NCBI RefSeq assembly: GCF_021531475.1
Contig: NZ_JADYTX010000001.1
Coordinates: 48,114 to 112,113, forward strand
From: Fusobacterium perfoetens
GTDB lineage: Bacteria > Fusobacteriota > Fusobacteriia > Fusobacteriales > Fusobacteriaceae
Direction: 5' to 3'
Length of the DNA: 64,000 nucleotides
The notes under the pieces are model-generated. The model made no database searches. It saw nothing but the letters and a program-made list of their open reading frames with translations, and had not been told where the DNA came from. Position numbers and translations under genes: made by a program. This document shows, in pieces, positions 55,465 to 64,000 of the stretch (position 1 is the stretch's first letter; the number at the start of each line of letters is the position of its first letter).

Positions 55465-56550
55465 TTGAAAAAGATAGTAATAATCCTCATAACTATCTTC
55501 CTTGCCCTTTTAGTTTGCCATGCAGAATTAAAAGGGCATATTTTTAATAAAGAAGTTATAGGAAAAGTTTTGAGTGTAGATAATGAAAATACAATAGTAC
55601 AAGGAATATCAAAAATAGGAAGTCAAAGAATAGAAGTTAAAATTTTGACTGGAGAGCAAAAAGGAAAAGTTTTAGAGAGAAATAATCTTTTAAGTGGAAG
55701 TATGGAGTATGATGAATTTTATGAAACTGGGGATAAAGTTCTTATGACAACTTTTGAAGATGATGGAAAATTAGTTGGAAAAGTTTTATCACTTTTAAGA
55801 TTGGATAAAATAATAATTCTGGGATTTATTTTTATTTCACTTTTGCTTGTTTATGCTAGAAGTATAGGACTAAAATCACTTTTATCATTTATTGGAAGTG
55901 TTGCAATAATTTGGAATTTTCTTATACCAGCTCTAAAAAATGGAGAAAATGTATTTTTAATCACTGTGGCGACTTTGATATTTTTATCGGGATTAATAAT
56001 ATTTTTGGTAGCTGGATTTACTAAAAAAGGTTTCACAGCTTTTCTCGGGACAATGTCGGGACTTTTTGTAACAGCTCTTTTGACTTTTTTATTCGGTGGA
56101 ACTTTTAAAATAGATGGAATGAATCAGCCCTTTGCTCAGAGTGTTTTGTTTGCAAGTTCAATGAGAATAAATATTTTAGATATTTTCTACTCAGCTATTG
56201 TCATAGGAGCAAGTGGGGCAGCGATGGATATTGCAATGGATATGGCAGCTACAATAGAGGAACTGAAATATCATAATCTAACATTAACTAGAAGACAACT
56301 TATAAAATCTGGTTTTAATGTTGGAAGATCAGTTATAGGAACAATGACAACAACTTTACTTCTTGCATATTCTGGTGGATTTTTAACTTTGATGATTTTA
56401 TTTTTGGAAAGAGATACAACATTACTTCAGATACTTAATATGAAAATAGTTACTTCTGAAATTATAAAAATAATAATTGGTAGTATTGGACTTACAGTTG
56501 TGGCACCAATGACAACTTATATAGGTTCTTATATATACTCTTTAAATTAA
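55465..56550 (+). CDS. YibE/F-like multipass membrane protein
   Basis: A 361-residue protein with a signal-like N-terminus, a soluble OB-like stretch (about 25-112) and seven or so membrane helices. YARSIGLKSLLSFIGSVA and DIFYSAIVIGASGAAMDIAMDMA match the YibE/F family, whose function is unknown. TTG start after GGAGAAA. Ends at a shared bidirectional terminator. Confidence 0.85.
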   Translation: MKKIVIILITIFLALLVCHAELKGHIFNKEVIGKVLSVDNENTIVQGISKIGSQRIEVKILTGEQKGKVLERNNLLSGSMEYDEFYETGDKVLMTTFEDDGKLVGKVLSLLRLDKIIILGFIFISLLLVYARSIGLKSLLSFIGSVAIIWNFLIPALKNGENVFLITVATLIFLSGLIIFLVAGFTKKGFTAFLGTMSGLFVTALLTFLFGGTFKIDGMNQPFAQSVLFASSMRINILDIFYSAIVIGASGAAMDIAMDMAATIEELKYHNLTLTRRQLIKSGFNVGRSVIGTMTTTLLLAYSGGFLTLMILFLERDTTLLQILNMKIVTSEIIKIIIGSIGLTVVAPMTTYIGSYIYSLN

Positions 56551-56551
56551 A

Positions 56552-56582
56552 AATAAGGTAGCGACCACTACCTTATTTTTTT
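56552..56582. terminator. Bidirectional terminator between converging genes
   Basis: A perfect 10-bp stem (AATAAGGTAG with CTACCTTATT) with a 6-nt loop lies between the YibE/F gene and the reverse-strand molybdopterin gene. The plus side has seven Ts; the minus side has fewer. Confidence 0.85.
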
Positions 56583-56587
56583 ATATA

Positions 56588-57607
56588 TTATTTTCCAAAA
56601 GTACAATTTGGATAGTGACAAACTTCACAACTTTGACAAAGTCCACCAGTAGCATATCTCATAATATCAGCTTTTGTTAATCTTTCTCCAGTCATAACTC
56701 TTCCAAGAACTAAATCAAAAACAGTTTTTTTAGCAAACATTACACAACCTGGAAGTCCCATCATTGGAATATCTCCAAGATATGATAAAAGAAACATTGA
56801 ACCAGGTAAAACTGGAGCTCCGTAACTTATAAGTTCTCCACCAAGTTCAATAATAGATGTAGGAGTCATATCATCAGGGTCAACAGACATTCCTCCTGTA
56901 AAAATAATCATAGTGGCTCCCTTATCTAAAAACTCTCTTGCTTTTTCTTTTATAACTTCTTTATCGTCTGGACAAAGAGCTTGTCCAATTATTTCTGGGT
57001 TATATGGTTTAAGTTTTTCTAAAATGACAGGACCAAATTTATCTTCGATTCTTCCATAAAAAACTTCATTTCCAGTAGTAATAATTCCCACTTTATATTT
57101 TTTATATGGTCTGATATTTAGAATAGGCTCTTTTATTAAATTCTTTGCTTTATCCATTTTTTCTTTTTCAATAACTAAAGGAATAATTCTAGCTCCTCCA
57201 ACAAGCTCTCCTTTTTTTACAGGAATATTATTAGGAAGAGTGGCAAAAGAAATTTCTCCAAGCATATTTAGTTCAAAAAGTTTTTCGCTATTAACTTTTA
57301 AAACTCCATCAATAGAAGAATTAAAATTTATTTTTCCCTCTTTTACTTCATCGCCTAAAGAAATATTTTCTCCTTGTCCAAGTTTTCCAAGAATCATTGC
57401 TCCCTCATTTTCGTGGATCTTATCTTCTCCAAGTTCAAATACAAAAATATGGTCTTTTCCAAGTCTTAAAAGATGAGGAATATCTTCTTCAGTAATTATA
57501 TGTCCTTTTTTAAAAGCTCTTCCCTTAAACTCTCCAGGAATAATTTCTGTTATATCGTGTTGTAAAACATGGCCAACTGCCTCAGTTGTTTTTATTTTTT
57601 TCATCAT
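56588..57607 (-). CDS. MoeA-like molybdopterin-binding protein with C-terminal cysteine cluster
   Basis: A 339-residue protein whose C-terminal half is a MoCF-biosynthesis domain: VGIITTGNEVFYGRIEDKF and IIFTGGMSVDPDDMTP, with GAPVLPGSMFLLSYLGDIP. The N-terminal half is a different, MoeA-remote domain. The tail holds C324, C327, C330 and C335, likely a metal site. Family members of this architecture are annotated as molybdopterin-binding; the exact reaction is not known. Start ATG overlaps the modB stop. Confidence 0.85.
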   Translation of the reverse strand: MMKKIKTTEAVGHVLQHDITEIIPGEFKGRAFKKGHIITEEDIPHLLRLGKDHIFVFELGEDKIHENEGAMILGKLGQGENISLGDEVKEGKINFNSSIDGVLKVNSEKLFELNMLGEISFATLPNNIPVKKGELVGGARIIPLVIEKEKMDKAKNLIKEPILNIRPYKKYKVGIITTGNEVFYGRIEDKFGPVILEKLKPYNPEIIGQALCPDDKEVIKEKAREFLDKGATMIIFTGGMSVDPDDMTPTSIIELGGELISYGAPVLPGSMFLLSYLGDIPMMGLPGCVMFAKKTVFDLVLGRVMTGERLTKADIMRYATGGLCQSCEVCHYPNCTFGK

Positions 57608-58278
57608 CTATTTTTTCCCTCCTTTGAGAATAAATAATTATATAATACCATAACTAAAAAACTAACTACTAAAATTACACCTAAGAAAAAATTAGCAGTT
57701 TGAGAATCTCCACTTTCAACAGCTGAGTATATTGCCATTGAAATTGTTTGAGTTTTTCCGGGAATATTACCAACAAGCATTAGTGTTGCTCCAAACTCTC
57801 CCATAGCTCTTCCAAAAGATAAAACCATTCCTGCTAAAATATTTCTTTTTATAAGAGGAATAGTTATTTTTTTTAAAATTTGAAAATCAGTAGCTCCTAA
57901 TTGTTTTGCTACTTCACTATAAATTGGGTCTAGGGAAGATATTCCAGTTTTTACACTATTATACATAAGTGGAAGAGAAACGATAGAAGTTGTGATTATT
58001 CCAGCCCACCAAGAAAAAATAATAGTGATATTGAAATTTTTATATAAGAAACTTCCAATTACTCCATTTTTTCCAAGAATCAGAATTAAAATATATCCAA
58101 GAACTGTTGGGGAGATAAAAAGAGAGATATTAATAAACATCTCTACAATATTTTTTATTTTTTCACTGGTTTTATTTAAGAAATAAACCAATAAAATTGA
58201 AATAAAAGTAACTACAATAACTGAAATAATTGAAATTTTTAGTGTTAGTGCTATAATGCCTAAATTTAAAGAGTTCAT
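57604..58278 (-). CDS. modB: Molybdate ABC transporter permease
   Basis: A 224-residue five-to-six-helix permease with the EAA loop VAKQLGATDFQILKKITIPL and LSFGRAMGEFGATLMLVGNIPGKTQT, diagnostic of ModB. Two bases separate it from modA. No ModC ATPase follows. Confidence 0.94.
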   Translation of the reverse strand: MNSLNLGIIALTLKISIISVIVVTFISILLVYFLNKTSEKIKNIVEMFINISLFISPTVLGYILILILGKNGVIGSFLYKNFNITIIFSWWAGIITTSIVSLPLMYNSVKTGISSLDPIYSEVAKQLGATDFQILKKITIPLIKRNILAGMVLSFGRAMGEFGATLMLVGNIPGKTQTISMAIYSAVESGDSQTANFFLGVILVVSFLVMVLYNYLFSKEGKNR

Positions 58279-58280
58279 AA

Positions 58281-59024
58281 TTATTTACCAATCATTTCAA
58301 AATTATATTTTTCATAATAATCTTTAGCTTTTGAAGATTTTAAAAATTCATAAAACTTAACAACCTCTTTAGAATTTTTATCTTTTATTATTCCATAACT
58401 ATAAATTATTGGTTTGTGTAAATCTTCTGGAATAATATAGGAGATTATTGAATTTTTCATAAGTTTAGCATCAGTTTTATAGATAAAAGCATAATCTATC
58501 TCACCAATTTCAACATATTGCATAGCACTTCTTACATCTTTTGAAAAAATAATATTGGATTTTATCTCATTCCAAAGATTAGAATTTTCTAAAATTTGTT
58601 TAGCATATCTACCGGCAGGAACAGTTTCAGGAGTTCCAATAGCGATTTTATGTTTTAAAATTTTTGAAAGATCATCAATTTTTTCTTTTCCAGCAATAAC
58701 CATTCTATTTTTTAAAATATCTTGATGATTATTTTCTTCAATCAATCCTTTTTTATTTAAATCGTCTAAATCAGATTTTGATGCAAAGAAAACTATATCC
58801 ACAGGAGCTCCACCAATAATTTGATTTTTTAAAGCTCCAGAACCACCAAGATTAATATTTATTTTAATATTTTTATTTTCTTTTTGAAATTCTGAAGATA
58901 ATTTATATATGACTTCTTTAAGACTTGCAGCAGCACTTATAGTGATCTCTTTTTCCTTTTCTTTGCCACAACCGATAAGTAAAATTGTTAAACTAACTAA
59001 TAAAATTTTAAAAATATTTTTCAT
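58281..59024 (-). CDS. modA: Molybdate-binding lipoprotein
   Basis: A 247-residue binding protein anchored through the lipobox LLIGC (Cys19). ISAAASLKEVIYKLS and NLGGSGALKNQI form the oxyanion pocket, with VDIVFFAS and TVPAGRYAKQIL. It captures molybdate or tungstate for ModB. A 17-bp-spaced promoter lies upstream, diverging from the mog promoter. Confidence 0.94.
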   Translation of the reverse strand: MKNIFKILLVSLTILLIGCGKEKEKEITISAAASLKEVIYKLSSEFQKENKNIKININLGGSGALKNQIIGGAPVDIVFFASKSDLDDLNKKGLIEENNHQDILKNRMVIAGKEKIDDLSKILKHKIAIGTPETVPAGRYAKQILENSNLWNEIKSNIIFSKDVRSAMQYVEIGEIDYAFIYKTDAKLMKNSIISYIIPEDLHKPIIYSYGIIKDKNSKEVVKFYEFLKSSKAKDYYEKYNFEMIGK

Positions 59025-59059
59025 AAAATACCTCCATCAAATGAATGAGCCTTCTACTG

Positions 59060-59127
59060 ATTCTAACAAATTTATCAGAATATATCAAGGGTATTTAATT
59101 GAAAAAAAGCTAAAAAAATATTATAAT
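59060..59127. promoter_or_regulatory. Divergent promoters of modA and mog
   Basis: Minus strand: TTGATA (59088-59083), 17 bp, TAGAAT (59065-59060). Plus strand: TTGAAA (59099-59104), 17 bp, TATAAT (59122-59127). The two -35 boxes are 10 bp apart, so one regulator could control both. Confidence 0.75.
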
Positions 59128-59156
59128 TTATTGAAAGAAAAATAACGAGGTGAAAA

Positions 59157-59648
59157 ATGTTTAGAGTGGCTATAATTTGTATGAGTGATAAAGGTTCAAA
59201 AGGTGAAAGAGAGGATATTTCAACAAAAGTTATAGAAGAAATAGTAATAAAAAATGGCTATGAAGTTGTAAAAAAAATTCTTATCCCAGATGAATATGAA
59301 GAAATTCAAAAAAATTTAATAGAAATCTGTGATAACAATCAAGCAGACTTAATAATTACAACTGGAGGAACAGGATTTGCAAAAAGAGATATAACTCCAG
59401 AGGCAACTGAGTCAGTAATTGAAAGAAAAGTTCCGGGAATTTCTGAGGCAATAAGAAATTATTCCATGACAATTACAAAAAGAGCTATGCTATCAAGGGG
59501 AGTTTCAGGAATAAGAAAAGAAACTTTAATAATAAATCTTCCGGGAAGTCCAAAAGCTGTAAGAGAATCTTTAGAATATATTATCACTGAACTTTGGCAC
59601 GGATTGGAGATTTTAACAGGCAAGGCTTTTGATTGTGCTAGAAAGTAA
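59157..59648 (+). CDS. MogA/MoaB-family molybdopterin adenylyltransferase
   Basis: A 163-residue single-domain protein with LIITTGGTGFAKRDITPEAT and LPGSPKAVRESLEYI. It adenylates molybdopterin before molybdate insertion. Size suits MogA or MoaB; I do not choose between them. Confidence 0.9.
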   Translation: MFRVAIICMSDKGSKGEREDISTKVIEEIVIKNGYEVVKKILIPDEYEEIQKNLIEICDNNQADLIITTGGTGFAKRDITPEATESVIERKVPGISEAIRNYSMTITKRAMLSRGVSGIRKETLIINLPGSPKAVRESLEYIITELWHGLEILTGKAFDCARK

Positions 59649-59695
59649 AATGTGATATAATAATATGAATGAAAATAATTTTATAAGGAAGTAAA

Positions 59696-60331
59696 ATGGA
59701 AGATTATATATTAAATGTTTTATCAAAATTTAGTTATCTTGGGATATTTTTCTTAATATTTATAGAAAATGTATTTCCACCAATTCCATCAGAACTTATT
59801 TTAGTTTTTGGAGGATTTATTTCAAAAAGTTTGAATTTGAATTTTTTATTATTGGTAATTTTTGCAACTTTAGGATCTAGTACAGGGGCAATAATTCTAT
59901 ACTATGCTGGGAAAAAAATTCCTCTTGAAAAAATGGAGAGTTTTCTTGAGAAAAAATGGGTAAAAAGACTTGGATTTAAACCAGGAGATATAAAGAAAAG
60001 TTTGAAATATTTTGAGAAATATAGTACCTTTGCAGTATTTTTTGGAAGATGTATTCCTGTTGTCAGAAGTCTTATCTCTATTCCTGCAGGAATGCAAAAT
60101 ATGAGTTTAAGAAAATTTTTAATCTATACAACAATTGGAAGTGGAATTTGGAATACCCTTTTAATATATATAGGTAGGGTTACTCAAGATAAATGGAAAG
60201 AGGGACTTTTAATTTTAGAAAGATATTCAAATAGAATTTTAGGTTTAATAATTTTGGCTTTTGTTATAAAATTTTTAGTAAAGAGATTTTTGAAAAAAAG
60301 AAAAAAATCAGAAGAGGGAAAAGATGAATGA
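59696..60331 (+). CDS. DedA-family membrane protein
   Basis: A 211-residue VTT-domain protein with FIENVFPPIPSELIL and FFGRCIPVVRSLISIPAG, the glycine/proline motif of the family. Members act as polyprenyl-phosphate or lipid flippases. It sits between mog and moaA and overlaps moaA by 8 bp, an unusual neighbour for cofactor genes. Confidence 0.92.
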   Translation: MEDYILNVLSKFSYLGIFFLIFIENVFPPIPSELILVFGGFISKSLNLNFLLLVIFATLGSSTGAIILYYAGKKIPLEKMESFLEKKWVKRLGFKPGDIKKSLKYFEKYSTFAVFFGRCIPVVRSLISIPAGMQNMSLRKFLIYTTIGSGIWNTLLIYIGRVTQDKWKEGLLILERYSNRILGLIILAFVIKFLVKRFLKKRKKSEEGKDE

Positions 60332-61256
60332 TCAGTTTGGAAGAGAGATAAACTATCTTAGAATTTCTTTAACAGATAATTGTAATTTAAGATGTATTTA
60401 TTGTACTCCAAATCTGATTCATAAAAATAATATTCTTTCTTTTGAAGATATTTCAAAAATTATTGGAGTGGCAAAAGAATTAGGAATAAAAAAAATAAGG
60501 TTAACAGGTGGCGAGCCTCTCCTTAGAAATGATTTGAATAAAATTATTTCAAAAATAAAAGATACTGGAATAAATGAAATATATCTTACAACAAATGGAA
60601 TTTTATTGGAAGAAAAAATTGAAGAACTAAAAGAGGTTGGACTTTGTGGAGTTAATATAAGTCTTGATACATTAGATGGAGAAATTTTTAGGAAAATAAC
60701 TAGAGGTGGAGATATCCAAAAAGTTTTGAGAGGAATAGAAAAATCTTTAGAGCTTGGATTAAAAGTTAAAATAAATTCTGTAATAATAAAAGGAATAAAT
60801 GAAAAATTTGAAGATTTAGTAAGATTAACAGAAAATAAAAATATTGATGTAAGATTTATTGAGCTTATGCCAATAGGTGAGGGAAAAAATTATCAAGGGA
60901 TAGACAATCAAGAAATTTTGGAAAGTTTAAAAAAATCTTTTGAAATAAATGAAGAAAATTTTGAAATAAATGGTGTAACGAGATATTTCAGAATAAAAAA
61001 TTTTAAGGGAAGAGTTGGATTTATAAGTCCTATTCATAACTGTTTCTGTGAAACTTGCAATAAAATAAGAATTACATCTTCTGGTGAAATAAAAAGATGT
61101 CTAAACGAAAAAGGAAGATTTAATATAAAAAATGTTGATGAAATTGAAATAAAAGAAATATTGAAAAATGAAATAATGAGTAAACCAGAAAAACATCTTT
61201 TTGGTGAGAGAAAAGATGATAAAGAAGAAAAAAATATGAATGAGATTGGTGGATAA
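60324..61256 (+). CDS. moaA: GTP 3',8-cyclase (MoaA)
   Basis: A 310-residue radical-SAM enzyme, first step of molybdopterin synthesis. N-terminal cluster C20-x3-C24-x2-C27 (CNLRCIYC), TGGEPLLR for SAM, and the C-terminal cluster CFCETCNKIRIT with a further Cys in KRCLN. Length is slightly under the usual 320-330; the terminal GG is replaced by a Lys/Asp-rich end finishing in GG. Confidence 0.94.
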   Translation: MNDQFGREINYLRISLTDNCNLRCIYCTPNLIHKNNILSFEDISKIIGVAKELGIKKIRLTGGEPLLRNDLNKIISKIKDTGINEIYLTTNGILLEEKIEELKEVGLCGVNISLDTLDGEIFRKITRGGDIQKVLRGIEKSLELGLKVKINSVIIKGINEKFEDLVRLTENKNIDVRFIELMPIGEGKNYQGIDNQEILESLKKSFEINEENFEINGVTRYFRIKNFKGRVGFISPIHNCFCETCNKIRITSSGEIKRCLNEKGRFNIKNVDEIEIKEILKNEIMSKPEKHLFGERKDDKEEKNMNEIGG

Positions 61257-61257
61257 A

Positions 61258-61689
61258 ATGGGAATAATAAAAGCAGTTTGTATTAGTGAAAAAAGAGGAA
61301 CTGATAAAAAAAATATACATAAATGTGAAGTGATTAAAGGTTTTGGTCTAAAAAATGATGCTCACGGAGGAGATTGGCATAGACAAGTAAGCCTTATATC
61401 TTTTGAAAAAATTGAGGAGTTTAAAAAAAGAGGTGGAGATGTTGTTGATGGCTCTTTTGGAGAAAATCTTATTGTTACAGAGATAGAACTTACAACACTT
61501 CCAATAGGAACAAAATTAAAAATAAATGATGTTGTTTTGGAAGTTACACAGATTGGAAAAGAGTGTCACTCTCATTGTGAAATATTTAAAAAAGTGGGAG
61601 ATTGTATAATGCCAAGAGAGGGAATTTTTGCAAGAGTTTTAGTTGGTGGATTTATAGAAGAGGGAGATATAATTCAAGTAGTAGAATAA
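61258..61689 (+). CDS. MOSC-domain protein
   Basis: A 143-residue MOSC protein with [29 protein letters not shown] and the conserved Cys in [16 protein letters not shown] domains carry sulfur to molybdenum cofactor. The ATG at 61258 follows the moaA stop by one base; an in-frame upstream start would lie within moaA. Confidence 0.9.
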   Translation: MGIIKAVCISEKRGTDKKNIHKCEVIKGFGLKNDAHGGDWHRQVSLISFEKIEEFKKRGGDVVDGSFGENLIVTEIELTTLPIGTKLKINDVVLEVTQIGKECHSHCEIFKKVGDCIMPREGIFARVLVGGFIEEGDIIQVVE

Positions 61690-61699
61690 TGGAGGAAAA

Positions 61700-62170
61700 A
61701 TGGAATTTTCACATTTTAATAAAGACGGAAAAGCATATATGGTAGATGTCAGTGAAAAAAATAAAACTAAGAGAGAGGCAAAGGCTTTTGGAAAGATAAA
61801 AGTTTCAAAAGAGGTTATTGAAAAATTAACTAATCATCAGATGAAAAAAGGGGAAGTTTTAGGGGTAGCAAGAGTTGCAGGAATAATGGGAATGAAAAAA
61901 ACAAGTGATATTATTCCAATGTGTCACCCTATTTTTATGAGTGGTTGTGAAATAAATTTTGAAATAAAAGAAGAGTTAGGAGAGATACATATTTATTCTA
62001 CAGCAAAAACTGTTGGAGAAACAGGAATAGAGATGGAGGCTTTGACAGGAGTAACTACAGCGGCTCTTACAATTTATGATATGTGTAAAAGTGTAGATAA
62101 AAGAATGGTTATTTCTGATATTCATCTTTTAACAAAAACTGGTGGAAAAAGTGGAGATTTTAAATTTTAA
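61700..62170 (+). CDS. moaC: Cyclic pyranopterin monophosphate synthase
   Basis: A 156-residue MoaC that acts after Moa[18 protein letters not shown] and [18 protein letters not shown] are the active-site segments, and the tail reads [18 protein letters not shown] is 9 nt upstream region after the MOSC stop. moaD, moaE and moeA proper are not in the window. Confidence 0.95.
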   Translation: MEFSHFNKDGKAYMVDVSEKNKTKREAKAFGKIKVSKEVIEKLTNHQMKKGEVLGVARVAGIMGMKKTSDIIPMCHPIFMSGCEINFEIKEELGEIHIYSTAKTVGETGIEMEALTGVTTAALTIYDMCKSVDKRMVISDIHLLTKTGGKSGDFKF

Positions 62171-62288
62171 TAAAGTTAGAATATTATGAAAGTAAAAAAT
62201 AAAAATATGATATTAAAAAATTACATAAATTAGATTACTCAAAGTTTTAATATTATCATATTATTATAAATTAAGGGGGAAAATTTAT

Positions 62289-63929
62289 ATGATAGGAATA
62301 TTAAAAAATGCGATAGAAGATATAAGATTAAAAGAAGAAAATTGTTTAATAGTTTTAAAAGGATTTGACAAAGAAATATTTGGAGAATTAACTAAAGAAA
62401 TAACTCCTGCATTTTTTGAAGAAATTTATTCTTTAAAAGAATTGTTAGAAAATAAAAAAAAGTTGCAAAAAAAACTAATAATTTTAGAAGAGGGTATTTA
62501 TATATCTCGTTATGAAGAAATACTAATAGCTAAAAATAATTTGAATTTGTATGAAGGAAAAATTTATATTTTAGAAAATAATCTTTTTTCTTATTATTTA
62601 TATGATTTTGAAGATAAAGATGAAATTTCAGAGTATATTAAAATAAGGAATAATGAAATTATTTTAAAAGATGAAAAAATAAAATATGATTACTTTTATT
62701 CAGATTTGATTTTGAGTAACGATAAAATTTATGTAAAGTATAAAAATATAGAAGAAAATCAAGATATGGAAGACATAGAAATAGAAAATATAAAAGTTTT
62801 TTCTTATCAAAAATATATTCCTTTAGAAAAAGAAATAAAAAATTTAACTGAAAATATAGAAGTATATAAATATTCATCTATTGGTCCAGTAAAAAATGAA
62901 GAATTAAAATATGATGTATTAAATCAAAAAATAAAAAATAGCATTAACATAGTAATAGATAAAGAAGTTATAAAAAGTAATAAATTTCAATATGATTTAG
63001 GAAGTTTAAAGTATATTTGTGACTTATGTTTTATAAAAATAAATTTTTATTCTAAAATTAAAGAGTTTAAAAATTATTATAGGAAAGAAGTTTTGAAGCT
63101 TTTGTCTAGATATTGGAAAAGTAATGAGTTTAGAAATCTAAAATTTTATACTAATCCTGATATTTCATTTGATAAGTCTTTAATATCTCAAGGAGATATA
63201 ATAGAGGAAGTGATTCAAGAAGTAGAAAACTCAAAATCAATGAAAGATTTTAGTAATATTTTTATAACAGCTTCAACAGGTTCAGGAAAATCAATATTTT
63301 TCCAAATACCTGCTTTATATTTAGAAGAAAAATATAATTTAGTTACAATTATAATTTCTCCTCTAAAGGCATTAATGAAAGACCAAATAGAAAGTTTAAA
63401 AGAAAAAGGAATAAAAAGTGCTTGTTATCTAAATTCTGATTTATCTTTTATAGAAAGAAATGCTCGTATAGAAGAAATTAAAAGAGGAGAAAAATCTATA
63501 ATTTATTTATCTCCTGAACTATTACAAATAAATTCTGATATTGCTACGATAATAGGGGAAAGAGAAATAGGACTTATAGTAATAGATGAAGCACATACAG
63601 TAAGTACATGGGGAAAAAATTTTAGAATAGACTATTTACTGATTGGGAATTATGTAGAAAAAATAATTCAACAAAAAAAATATAAGTTTCCAATTTTATC
63701 TTTAACAGCAACAGCTATTTATGGTGGAGATAATGATACTGTTCACGAAATATTAAATTCTTTAAAATTAGACTCTAATATTATTCATATAGGAGAAGTT
63801 AGAAAAGATAATATTTTATTTGATATAAAGGATTTTAAACCAGAAGAAGGTTCTTATAATTTTTTAAAAGAAGAAAAAGTAAGAGAACGTATAAAGGAAA
63901 AAATAGCAAAAAATAAAAAAGTGATATGA
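62289..63929 (+). CDS. RecQ-like superfamily II helicase, frame broken before the window end
   Basis: A 546-residue frame with an uncharacterised N-terminal region (1-300) and the first helicase domain: motif I TASTGSGKS (about 327-335), Ia ISPLKALMKDQ, motif II DEAH (about 433-436) in DEAHTVSTWGKNFR, and motif III LSLTATA. It stops after KNKKVI, exactly where the second RecA domain should begin. The same frame past the TGA and a TAA reads IYYQQIKKYKKVG, like a continuation, so two small indels seem to have hit the gene. A long start-of-defence-island helicase is possible but the rest lies outside the window. Confidence 0.75.
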   Translation: MIGILKNAIEDIRLKEENCLIVLKGFDKEIFGELTKEITPAFFEEIYSLKELLENKKKLQKKLIILEEGIYISRYEEILIAKNNLNLYEGKIYILENNLFSYYLYDFEDKDEISEYIKIRNNEIILKDEKIKYDYFYSDLILSNDKIYVKYKNIEENQDMEDIEIENIKVFSYQKYIPLEKEIKNLTENIEVYKYSSIGPVKNEELKYDVLNQKIKNSINIVIDKEVIKSNKFQYDLGSLKYICDLCFIKINFYSKIKEFKNYYRKEVLKLLSRYWKSNEFRNLKFYTNPDISFDKSLISQGDIIEEVIQEVENSKSMKDFSNIFITASTGSGKSIFFQIPALYLEEKYNLVTIIISPLKALMKDQIESLKEKGIKSACYLNSDLSFIERNARIEEIKRGEKSIIYLSPELLQINSDIATIIGEREIGLIVIDEAHTVSTWGKNFRIDYLLIGNYVEKIIQQKKYKFPILSLTATAIYGGDNDTVHEILNSLKLDSNIIHIGEVRKDNILFDIKDFKPEEGSYNFLKEEKVRERIKEKIAKNKKVI

Positions 63930-64000
63930 TACCCATAAAGGACACATATATATTATCAACAAATTAAAAAATATAAGAAAGTTGGTAATGTATGTCTAAT

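Overview
The window is very AT-rich and fits a member of the Fusobacteriota, most likely Fusobacterium or a close relative. It has short FomA-type outer-membrane barrels ending in Phe, a complete Rnf complex, a zinc-free long-form S14, and a GyrA whose quinolone-determining residues are Ser79 and Gly83, the arrangement I recall for fusobacteria. The species cannot be fixed from the sequence alone.

Bases 1-5.4 kb are an accessory, surface-variation region. It holds three paralogous outer-membrane proteins (one cut by the window edge, one intact, one in reverse orientation without a start codon), a serine recombinase of the resolvase/invertase family, a HipBA-type toxin-antitoxin pair, and a small locus with a 29-residue hydrophobic peptide. 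Next to that peptide are two tandem small-RNA transcription units; one carries a perfect 16-nt complement to the region running into the peptide gene's Shine-Dalgarno sequence. The intact and start-less barrels share a 62-bp inverted repeat (61/62 identical) over the signal-peptide codons. I read this as a probable DNA-inversion or recombination system for switching the barrel.

Bases 5.5-31.5 kb are mostly housekeeping: coaE, a U32 (RlhA-like) protein, pgpA, cinA, an XRE-cupin regulator, a fatty-acid-kinase fusion (DAK2 + DegV), two ArsB/NhaD-type ion permeases flanking a PTS-IIA/CBS protein, a nitroreductase-like protein, birA, then yaaA-recF-dciA-gyrB-gyrA, a Usp-like protein, a small phosphodiesterase, pheST, sdaA and pth.

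Bases 31.5-36.5 kb encode the ferredoxin:NAD oxidoreductase/ion pump rnfCDGEAB. Bases 36.7-47.6 kb are the S10-spc ribosomal protein operon from rpsJ to secY, driven by a strong promoter behind phased A-tracts, with a structured untranslated RNA between rpsJ and rplC. After secY come mnmA, a PhnW-like protein that lacks the PLP lysine, three tRNAs (Ser, Ser, Arg), pstSCAB, an alkaline phosphatase and a YibE/F-like membrane protein.

Bases 56.5-62.2 kb form a molybdenum/molybdopterin cluster: a MoeA-like protein, modB and modA on the minus strand, and mog, dedA, moaA, a MOSC protein and moaC on the plus strand. The window ends in a RecQ-like helicase whose frame is broken just before the edge. 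The molybdate genes supply substrate and enzymes for the cofactor; the pst and phosphatase genes form a phosphate-scavenging block; Rnf and the two NhaD-type permeases suggest an ion-gradient (probably sodium) economy.
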